A stretch of DNA of 7,380 nucleotides from an uncultured Treponema sp. (lineage in GTDB: Bacteria; Spirochaetota; Spirochaetia; Treponematales; Treponemataceae): NCBI GenBank assembly GCA_905236465.1, contig CAJOQA010000306.1:1-7380 (forward strand), given 5' to 3'. Shown here piece after piece: positions 1 to 4,910 of this stretch. Numbering within the stretch: the stretch's first letter is position 1; each line of letters starts with the position of its first letter. The position numbers and the translations under genes are program-made. The notes below the pieces were generated by a model. It made no database searches. It was not told where the DNA came from and saw nothing but the letters and a program-made list of their open reading frames with translations.

Positions 1-120
1 AGTCAAAAAAACTGGCTAAACTTTTTAAAAGATTATTCACACTAGCTTTCTCTGAAAGCAATCATTTTGCTATACATTAGATATATAGCAAAAAGGGGGC
101 TTCTATGTTATATTTTTCGT
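1..120. other. Window edge and 5' region of the alkyltransferase-like gene
   Basis: No gene can be supported here. A small perfect inverted repeat, GCTTTC-TCT-GAAAGC, lies at 45-59; it could be the end of an upstream transcript or a regulatory site. A weak extended -10-like sequence (TGCTATACA, 68-76) has no convincing -35 partner, so a promoter is only suspected. A G-run (95-99) resembles a ribosome-binding site but is better placed for an out-of-frame ATG at 105 than for the ATG at 121. Confidence 0.3.
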
Positions 121-504
121 ATGGAAGAAAATCAGCGGAAAAGCATTACACTACCCCCTCTTGCAGAAAAGGTATATGCTGCAGTGCGCCTGATTCCAAA
201 GGGGAAAGTCGCAACCTATTCGCAGATTGCGGCGCTTGTCGGAAACTGCAACTTACGCCGATATGTGGGAAATACCTTGCACAAAAATCCAGACAATTCC
301 TTTACCCCCTGCCACCGCGTTGTAAACGCTAAGGGCTTTTGTTCGGGAAGTTTTGCCTTTGGCGGGAGCCATGTCCAGCAGCAAAAACTTGAGGCAGAAG
401 GAATTTCCTTTACTGACGGCCATGTTGATATGGAAAAACACAAGGTCAGCGAAGATGATTTTGAGATGATGAGTGCAGCTATAGTAAGCGAATTTGAAAT
501 TTGA
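121..504 (+). CDS. MGMT-family / alkyltransferase-like DNA repair protein (single domain, catalytic Cys present)
   Basis: This is a 127-aa protein made only of the DNA-binding domain of O6-alkylguanine-DNA alkyltransferases. Visible motifs are GKVATYSQIA (about 28-37, with the Tyr33 that contacts the target base in MGMT), RRYVGNTL (46-53, with Arg47 in the arginine-finger position) and the active-site motif PCHRVV with Cys64. The tail after it (GFCSGSFAFGG, then LEAEGISF) matches the short alkyltransferase-like (ATL/YbaZ) architecture. Classic ATLs have Trp in place of the cysteine (PWHR), so this protein has ATL size but keeps the acceptor residue. The expected role is to bind O6-alkylated guanine in DNA and either take the alkyl group on Cys64 or flag the lesion for other repair. 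ATG121 starts just before the conserved domain but has no good Shine-Dalgarno; an in-frame TTG at 67 would add 18 residues unlike the family. The gene stands alone and converges on the lipoprotein operon. Confidence 0.85.
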   Translation: MEENQRKSITLPPLAEKVYAAVRLIPKGKVATYSQIAALVGNCNLRRYVGNTLHKNPDNSFTPCHRVVNAKGFCSGSFAFGGSHVQQQKLEAEGISFTDGHVDMEKHKVSEDDFEMMSAAIVSEFEI

Positions 505-522
505 AAAACTGCAGTTTTTCAA
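501..522. repeat. 22-bp perfect palindrome overlapping the alkyltransferase-like stop codon
   Basis: A perfect inverted repeat centred on CTGCAG, with core GAAAAACTGCAGTTTTTC at 503-520 extended by two matching bases on each side. It overlaps the TGA stop (502-504). In RNA from either strand it gives an A-tract/U-tract hairpin with a tiny loop. It could act as a weak bidirectional terminator between the convergent genes, or as a protein-binding palindrome. Confidence 0.55.
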
Positions 523-543
523 GGTTCCCATAAGAGAGTTTTT

Positions 544-570
544 AAAGGCTCCGCTCGAAATTGAGCCTTT
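544..570 (+). terminator. Intrinsic terminator between convergent genes
   Basis: An 8-bp perfect stem AAAGGCTC (544-551) / GAGCCTTT (563-570) encloses an 11-nt loop and is followed on the + strand by a T-rich tail (TTTTATT, then ACTTTT). This is a convincing terminator for the alkyltransferase-like gene. On the minus strand the same hairpin lies directly after the thioredoxin stop codon (573-575) but is followed by an A-rich run, so it would end the lipoprotein operon less efficiently. Confidence 0.7.
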
Positions 571-572
571 TA

Positions 573-1142
573 TTAAAACTTTTGTTCTCTTAACCATTCG
601 TAAAGCTTATCAGCACCCTTTTCGCCAATGAAGATTTTCTGTATCTTTCCACTTTTTATAACCCAGGCAGATGGTATAGAAGGAATATTAAAATTCCCTT
701 CTCTAAGGCAGAAAGAATTTTCCCCATAGGATTTTCGTTCTACAAGCACAGGAAAAGTATAAGGGTATTCCTTACTATATAAGTCAAAGTCTTCCTTTTT
801 TGTGTCAAAAGAAAGACTTACCAGCGGAAGATAAGAATTTAGGTCTTCATCAATAAGGTTCATCTTGTCCTGAATGTTCCGGCAATGGGGACACCAAGTT
901 GCCCAAAAGTAGAGTATAAATGTATCATGCTGACTTTCAAAATCTGCAAGACTTTGACCACTGTCAAAAAAAACAAGAGATGCTTTGTCCCATTTGTCAT
1001 ACTTCCTTTGAGCTGCCGCTTTTGTATAGGACAGTTTCTTGACAATCTTTCTCCTAGGGATGCTCCCAGGAGAAACAAGTAGCCCTAGAAAAAAGAAGAC
1101 CAAGGCAACAAGGCTATACCCTATAAGATGACAAATTTTCAT
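573..1142 (-). CDS. Membrane-anchored thioredoxin-fold protein (TlpA-like, WCPHC)
   Basis: This 189-aa protein has one N-terminal hydrophobic segment (about residues 3-24), which looks like an uncleaved signal anchor with no lipobox. A periplasmic thioredoxin domain follows. The redox motif is FWATWCPHC, with Cys84 and Cys87. The conserved cis-proline is in NIPSIPSAWVI (Pro157), and the C-terminal strand/helix SGKIQKIFIGEKGADKLYEWL is typical of TlpA/ResA-type proteins. An extra cysteine is Cys145. The expected activity is thiol-disulfide exchange on exported proteins. ATG1142 forms an ATGA overlap with the stop of the upstream Cys-rich lipoprotein, implying translational coupling. An in-frame ATG at 1163, preceded by GGTGAG, would add seven residues and cannot be excluded. 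It is the last gene of the operon. The WCPHC sequence does not settle whether it reduces, oxidises or isomerises. Confidence 0.88.
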   Translation of the reverse strand: MKICHLIGYSLVALVFFFLGLLVSPGSIPRRKIVKKLSYTKAAAQRKYDKWDKASLVFFDSGQSLADFESQHDTFILYFWATWCPHCRNIQDKMNLIDEDLNSYLPLVSLSFDTKKEDFDLYSKEYPYTFPVLVERKSYGENSFCLREGNFNIPSIPSAWVIKSGKIQKIFIGEKGADKLYEWLREQKF

Positions 1143-1393
1143 TTTGTGTAATAGGCGTGGCATTTCTCACCGTCCCAGCAATAGTAAGGATATCCGCGTG
1201 AGGCAGCCGCATTGCTACATTCAGCTTCGCTTGAATATTCATAGGCTACCCCGTCAGATGTATAGTAAATGTGATAACCTGTAGTTGGGCAGTCATCATC
1301 ATCTTCAAAAAGATCGCATCCTGTTAGCAAACTAGCTGCAAAAAATGCAAACAAAGAAAAAATCAAAATAGAAATAAGCTTTTGTTTTTTCAT
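1139..1393 (-). CDS. Small cysteine-rich lipoprotein
   Basis: An 84-aa predicted lipoprotein: the signal peptide MKKQKLISILIFSLFAFFAAS ends in a good lipobox, LLTGC, with lipidated Cys26. The mature part is only about 59 residues. It begins with a very acidic stretch (DLFEDDDD), is rich in Tyr and Ser, and has four further cysteines (Cys35, Cys59, Cys72, Cys78), enough for two disulfides. I do not recognise a family. The start is secure: a near-perfect AAGGAGGT (1400-1407) lies six bases upstream and overlaps the previous gene's stop codon. Its own TGA overlaps the ATG of the WCPHC thioredoxin, so the two are probably made together; the lipoprotein may be a client or a partner of that thioredoxin. 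Function unknown. Confidence 0.85.
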   Translation of the reverse strand: MKKQKLISILIFSLFAFFAASLLTGCDLFEDDDDCPTTGYHIYYTSDGVAYEYSSEAECSNAAASRGYPYYCWDGEKCHAYYTK

Positions 1394-1399
1394 ACACGT

Positions 1400-1407
1400 A
1401 CCTCCTT
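1400..1407 (-). promoter_or_regulatory. Strong ribosome-binding site of the Cys-rich lipoprotein
   Basis: AAGGAGGT on the minus strand, six bases before the ATG at 1393. Its first two bases belong to the TAA stop of the upstream lipoprotein (1406-1408), so a ribosome ending there is already placed to restart. Confidence 0.75.
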
Positions 1408-1810
1408 AAGGCTCCACTTGCTTGTGCTGATTTTTTACACTCTTTTCCGAAATAAAAAATAAGACATAAACCCTTCCATCACTGGCTGTAAACTTATCAA
1501 CTCTATAAGCACCAGAAATCGATGATCTTGCAAAGTCGGCAAGCCTAACCTTTGCATCCAATTCTGCTGCCGCAAGAGATGACTTTTCATCTGAATATTT
1601 TGCCTGCCCTGAAGCGTAATACCCCTTTTCTGTTACAGGGCCTGCCCATATCCCCTGCGGGTTAGTAAAAGTCTTACCTGCCCACAAGGGAAGTCCGCTT
1701 TCGTCATACAAGTGGACATTATTTTTATCAGTACTACTAGCACATGCGCAAAATAAAAATACTTCTAATACTAAAAGAAGAATAAAATAGTTTCTATTCT
1801 TTTTTCGCAT
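1406..1810 (-). CDS. LPP20-like lipoprotein, short paralogue
   Basis: A 134-aa predicted lipoprotein from ATG1810. The signal peptide ends in a loose, spirochaete-style lipobox (LFCAC, lipid Cys23). Residues 63-95 (GYYASGQAKYSD, then an Ala-rich helix ending ADFAR) and 98-122 (SISGAYRVDKFTASDG, then VYVLFFIS) align closely with the upstream gene product. The pattern of a Gly/Ala strand, an Ala-rich helix and a VYVL strand resembles the LPP20 lipoprotein domain; this is a pattern match, not a search result. Compared with its paralogue it lacks about 37 residues between the helix and the SISG strand and also has a shorter C-terminus. It overlaps the upstream gene by 17 nt in a different frame. 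ATG1822, four codons earlier with AAGG before it, is an alternative start. Envelope location is expected; the role is unknown. Confidence 0.82.
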   Translation of the reverse strand: MRKKNRNYFILLLVLEVFLFCACASSTDKNNVHLYDESGLPLWAGKTFTNPQGIWAGPVTEKGYYASGQAKYSDEKSSLAAAELDAKVRLADFARSSISGAYRVDKFTASDGRVYVLFFISEKSVKNQHKQVEP

Positions 1811-2372
1811 CAGAAAGTCCATACACCTTGTCCAAAACCCTGTTTGCAAACTCGCTGTTGTCCTTGTTCTTTAAAGCCTTTTCAACTTCTTCTGTTGGAA
1901 CATACATAAGGACGTAAACAGTGCCATCCTCTGCAATGTAACGGTCAACTCTCATGATGCCGGAAATTGTTATTGAAGAAACCGTTTGTGTAAAATTCTG
2001 CAGTTCTTTTTCTGTCTCGCTGTCCCCACCTTCATTTTTTGAAAGCTCACTGGCAATAGAAGTGATATTCTGCTTGGCATAATTTGCAAGGGCTGCCTTA
2101 CCATCTAAATCAGCGGCCTGGGTAGAAGTTTTTACATCACTGTACTTTGCTTCACCAGAGGCAAAAAAGCCTGCATCATCAACACCACCTTCCCAATAAT
2201 AGTGGGACTTGTTCATCTTTGTCGTAAACTGAGCACCTACCCAATGGGGACGGTTCAACTCTTCATTCTGCTTATAAACAGCAGTGTCCCTTGCATCCCC
2301 CTTTGTGGAAGAGCAGCTGATTACAATAAGAGCGCTTATTGCAATAACCATTAAAGCTAAAATTTTTTTCAT
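1794..2372 (-). CDS. LPP20-like lipoprotein, long paralogue
   Basis: A 192-aa predicted lipoprotein. The signal peptide MKKILALMVIAISALI leads into lipobox VISC (Cys20), followed by SSTKGD. A W-containing segment (RPHWVGAQF, 41-49; YYWEGGVDDAG, 58-68) precedes the core GFFASGEAKYSD (68-79) and the helix AADLDGKAALANYAK (86-100). A polar, mostly helical insert (about 101-137, rich in Ser, Glu and Gln) leads to ISGIMRVDRYIAEDG and TVYVLMYVPTEEV (151-163), then a charged C-terminal helix. This order resembles LPP20-type lipoproteins, in which the Ala-rich helix packs on a sheet; I infer this by eye. The start has AGGAGG (2381-2386) at good spacing. It is the fuller copy of the tandem pair with the gene at 1406-1810. 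Likely lipid-anchored in the envelope; partner unknown. Confidence 0.86.
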   Translation of the reverse strand: MKKILALMVIAISALIVISCSSTKGDARDTAVYKQNEELNRPHWVGAQFTTKMNKSHYYWEGGVDDAGFFASGEAKYSDVKTSTQAADLDGKAALANYAKQNITSIASELSKNEGGDSETEKELQNFTQTVSSITISGIMRVDRYIAEDGTVYVLMYVPTEEVEKALKNKDNSEFANRVLDKVYGLSDAKKE

Positions 2373-2403
2373 AAATCAAACCTCCTGAAAGTTTTCGTAG
2401 CCG

Positions 2404-3531
2404 TTATTTTTGAAACTGTCCATAAATGCCGATTGCAAAACCGCCTATCCAAGTTCCAACCGAAACAGGAATCGTAACAGCAGTTCCAATCAAATCAGCA
2501 GTGGCAGCAGTTGAAGCAGCATCTGCTTTTGCAGATCTTTCTACAGATATTGTGTTGTCATACTCAAATGTTTCTATAGGGGTGATTGTCTCTGCCTGAC
2601 CATCACTAGTCACAACAACATGTATGTCCCTGTCAAATTTCTCAACTTTTATGTGGTTATTGGTAAAAGGCAGGTGGTACTCAGGATAATATTTTATTCC
2701 GTTATTTGCCTTCGCTTCAGCAGCCTTTGCTTTAGCGGCCTTATAACTGGGCATATACCAAATTTTCATATTGTTAGAAGAACTCTTTCCGGATGACATA
2801 TTGTAGCCACCCGCAAAGTTTATCAGGGCATAGCCTGCGCATTTTACTAAATTCCAAGCACTTGAACCTGCAATAACAAAGGGCTTACCAATTATTGAGT
2901 AAGCAATAAATTTTCCATTTGGTGAACTTTCTACAGTTACCCGTTCTATGTTAGTTACAGATTTAAGATTCCCTGCACTACTTTCACTTTCTTCAGAAAC
3001 TTCATCCGCATCGTTTTTATCTTTTGTAAGATAAGTAAGGATTTCTTCTTTTAAAGCACTTTCGTATGGCTCACTGAATTCTTCTCCCAAAGCCTCCACA
3101 TATATGATTCCTGAAGAAGTTCCTACATTCTGCTTTACAATCTTTCCATCCTTTATGCGGACATTTCTTGTCCCCTGATTATAAGATAAAATTTCCCCTG
3201 TTGATTTATCCACAACATATTCCATAAGGGATATATCTATAGAATCATAATCCTTCTTTGAAGATTTTTGTGACAAGCCTGTAAAAGTATGATACCTTAT
3301 GCTCTTGTCATCTTCTTCTGCCTTTGAGTAAACATCAGAAAAATCATAGAACTTTTCGCTGGAACTGTTTTTCTCTTTTCCATCTAATGTCAAGACCTCG
3401 CTCTTTTCTATAAGGACATTGCCCTCATAAAGCTCCTTGCTAGTCTTTTCATAAACTCTTGTGCTCATGCAGGAGCAAAGGGATGCTAAAAATACAAAAA
3501 TTAACGTATATGTATAGTTTCTAGTTCTCAT
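2404..3531 (-). CDS. Large lipoprotein of unknown function with hydrophobic C-terminal segment
   Basis: A 375-aa predicted lipoprotein. ATG3531 is chosen because GGAGGA lies about six bases upstream and the n-region MRTRNYTYT then fits a signal peptide ending in lipobox LCSC (Cys21). A further 18 upstream codons are open but would spoil the signal peptide. The mature protein has a polar first half (strand-rich, YVVDKSTGEILSYNQGTRNV around 104-123), an acidic Ser-rich linker (about 171-187), a hydrophobic Gly/Ala stretch (about 216-243), a Lys/Ala helix (YKAAKAKAAEAKA, 263-275) and a second hydrophobic, Gly-rich C-terminal stretch (LIGTAVTIPVSVGTWIGGFA, 347-366) that ends close to the C-terminus. 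No family is recognised. The hydrophobic segments could insert in or lie on the membrane, or pack in an oligomer. It is the second gene of the operon, 16 nt after the first. Confidence 0.82.
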   Translation of the reverse strand: MRTRNYTYTLIFVFLASLCSCMSTRVYEKTSKELYEGNVLIEKSEVLTLDGKEKNSSSEKFYDFSDVYSKAEEDDKSIRYHTFTGLSQKSSKKDYDSIDISLMEYVVDKSTGEILSYNQGTRNVRIKDGKIVKQNVGTSSGIIYVEALGEEFSEPYESALKEEILTYLTKDKNDADEVSEESESSAGNLKSVTNIERVTVESSPNGKFIAYSIIGKPFVIAGSSAWNLVKCAGYALINFAGGYNMSSGKSSSNNMKIWYMPSYKAAKAKAAEAKANNGIKYYPEYHLPFTNNHIKVEKFDRDIHVVVTSDGQAETITPIETFEYDNTISVERSAKADAASTAATADLIGTAVTIPVSVGTWIGGFAIGIYGQFQK

Positions 3532-3547
3532 TGCATTCCTCCAACCG

Positions 3548-4426
3548 CTATTTGTTAAGAAGTTTCCGTAAGCCTTTTGGAACATAATTTGTATTCACGC
3601 TTGTCCCTTTCCTTGAATCCGCAGGCTGCCCTTCTGTATTCTGACTCTCTGTATTCTGGTTTTCTGTATTTTCTATACTGTCACTTTGTATGCCGGTCTC
3701 TTCCTGTTTGCCGATTAGTGAATTTGAAGTATCCTGATTTTCACTTCCCACTTTAGCAGGGCTTTCAGTTTTTACAGGCTGACCATCTTTTAAAGTCAAG
3801 ACAGAGATTCCATTTTTCAGGGAAACCTTAATATTTTCAGCACAGTTCTCAGCTGCTTCCTTAACACCGTCATTCGCCGCAGGATATGGAATAACACCTA
3901 TTCCTTGGGCGGAGCTCTGTCCCCTTATTACATACATCTCACTGCCAGTAAATTGGGGAAGATTATTAGTCGGGTATACAAAGTATAAAGTTACGTTCAT
4001 CTCTACTTTTGTGCCACTTGTAGAACCTGGTTTTACACTTGCATCTCTAAGGATTATCAAATCATACTGCTTATTTTTATATTCTGTGTCAAAGTCCCCC
4101 ATGTAAAAAACTTCGCGAAGTGCATTGTATTGAAGTTCCCTTATCTTTTCTGAACTTATCTTGTGGTATTTTTCTCCTTTTACCAAATATTCATCCGTAA
4201 CCTTTGCATTCTCACTATCCAAAACAAGGACATTAAAACTTCTAATTTGGTCATAAGTGAAATTCTGCAATGCCAAGCCAAGGCTTTCAGCCTTTTCTTC
4301 TGATACTTCCTGTAACGACATCTCACTTAAGCTGTAGCTAGCCGGTGGTGGCGTAACACATGAAAGCAGACAAAGAGGAAGAATAAAAAAAAGTAAAAAA
4401 TATAAATCCTTATATTTATATTTCAA
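3548..4426 (-). CDS. Lipoprotein of unknown function with pentapeptide-repeat tail (first gene of operon)
   Basis: A 292-aa predicted lipoprotein with signal peptide and lipobox LLSC (Cys23 from the chosen start). The globular part (about residues 35-215) looks alpha/beta, with segments FNVLVLDSENAKV, YDLIILRDASV, VEMNVTLYFVYPTNN and a helix KEAAENCAENIKVSL near its end. The tail (about 220-292) is low-complexity and rich in Asn, Gln, Glu, Thr and Ser. It includes three tandem pentapeptides (ENTEN, QNTES, QNTEG) and ends in a basic KGLRKLLNK. I chose TTG4426 because GGAGGT (4431-4436) stands four bases before it. The in-frame ATG4438 lies partly inside that Shine-Dalgarno, has none of its own, and would add MEVT. 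No family is recognised. It is promoter-proximal in the six-gene operon. Confidence 0.82.
   Translation of the reverse strand: MKYKYKDLYFLLFFILPLCLLSCVTPPPASYSLSEMSLQEVSEEKAESLGLALQNFTYDQIRSFNVLVLDSENAKVTDEYLVKGEKYHKISSEKIRELQYNALREVFYMGDFDTEYKNKQYDLIILRDASVKPGSTSGTKVEMNVTLYFVYPTNNLPQFTGSEMYVIRGQSSAQGIGVIPYPAANDGVKEAAENCAENIKVSLKNGISVLTLKDGQPVKTESPAKVGSENQDTSNSLIGKQEETGIQSDSIENTENQNTESQNTEGQPADSRKGTSVNTNYVPKGLRKLLNK
3629..3674 (-). repeat. 15-bp tandem repeat coding for ENTEx/QNTEx pentapeptides
   Basis: CTGTATT recurs at 3634, 3649 and 3664 (+ strand coordinates), an exact 15-bp period over about three copies, with flanking bases partly conserved. Read on the minus strand it encodes ENTEN-QNTES-QNTEG in the disordered tail of the first lipoprotein. 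A 15-bp unit keeps the frame, so copy-number change would lengthen or shorten the tail without breaking the gene. Confidence 0.75.
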
Positions 4427-4430
4427 AGTA

Positions 4431-4436
4431 ACCTCC
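4431..4436 (-). promoter_or_regulatory. Ribosome-binding site that decides a TTG start
   Basis: GGAGGT on the minus strand, followed by a four-base spacer and TTG (4426-4424). Its first G is the last base of the in-frame ATG at 4438, so the ATG cannot use it. This favours TTG as the true start of the first lipoprotein. Confidence 0.6.
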
Positions 4437-4442
4437 ATTTAT

Positions 4443-4460
4443 GCGGATAATAAATTATCC
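4443..4460. promoter_or_regulatory. Candidate operator box 1 (inverted repeat in lipoprotein 5' UTR)
   Basis: The perfect inverted repeat GGATAA-TAAA-TTATCC (4445-4460) starts about 3-4 bases after the predicted transcription start of the lipoprotein operon. The 18-bp box GCGGATAATAAATTATCC matches a second box at 4505-4522 at 13 of 18 positions. It could be an XRE-protein operator or an mRNA hairpin just upstream of the ribosome-binding site. Confidence 0.45.
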
Positions 4461-4469
4461 CTTATATAA

Positions 4470-4498
4470 ATTATAAGGTGAAATGTTATACTTTTCAA
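4470..4498 (-). promoter_or_regulatory. Sigma70-type promoter of the lipoprotein/thioredoxin operon
   Basis: Minus strand: -35 TTGAAA (4498-4493), a 17-bp spacer, and -10 TATAAT (4475-4470), a consensus -10 with a 5/6 -35. Transcription should begin near 4463, giving a leader of about 37 nt to the TTG start. Its -35 abuts the -10 of the divergent regulator promoter, so the two probably compete. Confidence 0.75.
4484..4492 (+). promoter_or_regulatory. Extended -10 promoter of the XRE regulator
   Basis: TGTTATACT is a TGn-extended -10 (TATACT, 4487-4492) with no clear -35, as expected for extended -10 promoters. The start of transcription would be near 4499, leaving a leader of about 34 nt before ATG4533. 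It directly adjoins the -35 of the opposing lipoprotein promoter. Confidence 0.45.
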
Positions 4499-4504
4499 GT
4501 AAAA

Positions 4505-4522
4505 GTGGATAAAAAATTACTA
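4505..4522. promoter_or_regulatory. Candidate operator box 2 (upstream of XRE regulator)
   Basis: GTGGATAAAAAATTACTA resembles box 1 (4443-4460; 13 of 18 identical in the same orientation) and sits about six bases after the predicted start of the regulator transcript. The symmetry half-site is degenerate here, so it would be the weaker site. AT-richness makes chance similarity possible. Confidence 0.35.
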
Positions 4523-4532
4523 TTATTGTTCT

Positions 4533-4844
4533 ATGAGTTTTAAGGATAACGTGCGCTACATCATGGATTGCAAGGAAATGCAAATAAAAGAACTTTCCGC
4601 AAAAACGGGCATTAGCGAAAATACACTGAAATCATATATAAAAGAAAACTCTGCAGAACCTACATTGGGAAAAGCAATGAAAATTGCCAAAGCCTTAGAT
4701 GTGAACCTTTCTTTTTTAGCTGAGGGCAACAGCCAAGAATATAAAAAACAGCTTTTGCTGCAATCATTAATCAAGGACTTTTCGGAAAAGGAACTGAACA
4801 TAATCATTTCGCTTGCCCAATCCCTCAAAAAGTACAGGAGCTAA
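4533..4844 (+). CDS. XRE-family helix-turn-helix transcriptional regulator
   Basis: A 103-aa protein with a Cro/C1-type HTH over about residues 5-64. Helix 2, turn and recognition helix are IKELSAKTGISENTLKSYIKE (18-38), followed by PTLGKAMKIAKALDVNLSFL (43-62), the usual end of the fold. Residues 70-103 form a leucine-rich helical tail (KQLLLQSLIKDFSEKELNIIISLAQSL), probably for dimerisation; there is no separate ligand or protease domain. It is transcribed divergently from the lipoprotein operon across a 106-bp gap holding both promoters and two related boxes, so local control of the operon and of itself is likely (inference). No Shine-Dalgarno is visible before ATG4533, so translation initiation may be weak. 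Confidence 0.88.
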   Translation: MSFKDNVRYIMDCKEMQIKELSAKTGISENTLKSYIKENSAEPTLGKAMKIAKALDVNLSFLAEGNSQEYKKQLLLQSLIKDFSEKELNIIISLAQSLKKYRS

Positions 4845-4853
4845 GACTCCACC

Positions 4854-4882
4854 TTGACTAAAAACAAGCGTTACTATAAAAT
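4854..4882 (+). promoter_or_regulatory. Promoter of the small-protein/radical SAM operon
   Basis: -35 TTGACT (4854-4859), a 17-bp spacer, and -10 TAAAAT (4877-4882), each 5/6 of the sigma70 consensus. Transcription would start near 4889, before AGGAG (4897-4901) and the TTG start at 4911. It lies just after the XRE stop codon, with no terminator seen between, so some read-through from the regulator is also possible. Confidence 0.65.
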
Positions 4883-4910
4883 TCTCAAAATCCTTTAGGA
4901 GCTATTAACC

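Noticed and set aside
68..76. Promoter for the alkyltransferase-like gene (TGCTATACA)
   Set aside because: The -10 match is partial and no -35 lies at proper spacing; too weak to list as a feature.
105..332. 75-codon + frame starting at ATG105
   Set aside because: It has a plausible ribosome-binding site but the product shows no family features and lies out of frame inside the repair gene; kept only as a finding about the start region.
253..597. 114-codon minus-strand open frame across the alkyltransferase-like gene
   Set aside because: It is antisense to a well-supported gene, has no ribosome-binding site and no recognisable protein character; it also runs through the terminator.
885..1082. 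Open frames on the + strand and in another minus frame within the thioredoxin gene
   Set aside because: They overlap the WCPHC-bearing frame and have no features of their own.
3548..4426. Assignment of the first lipoprotein to LpoB/CsgG-like or LptE-like folds
   Set aside because: The alpha/beta look and the Ala/Asn-rich helix are only vaguely similar; no diagnostic motif is visible.
4556..4828. 90-codon minus-strand frame inside the XRE gene
   Set aside because: Entirely antisense to a gene with a clear HTH motif; no start signals.
4837..4850. GGAG/CTCC inverted repeat at the XRE stop codon as a terminator
   Set aside because: The stem is only four base pairs with no U-tract.
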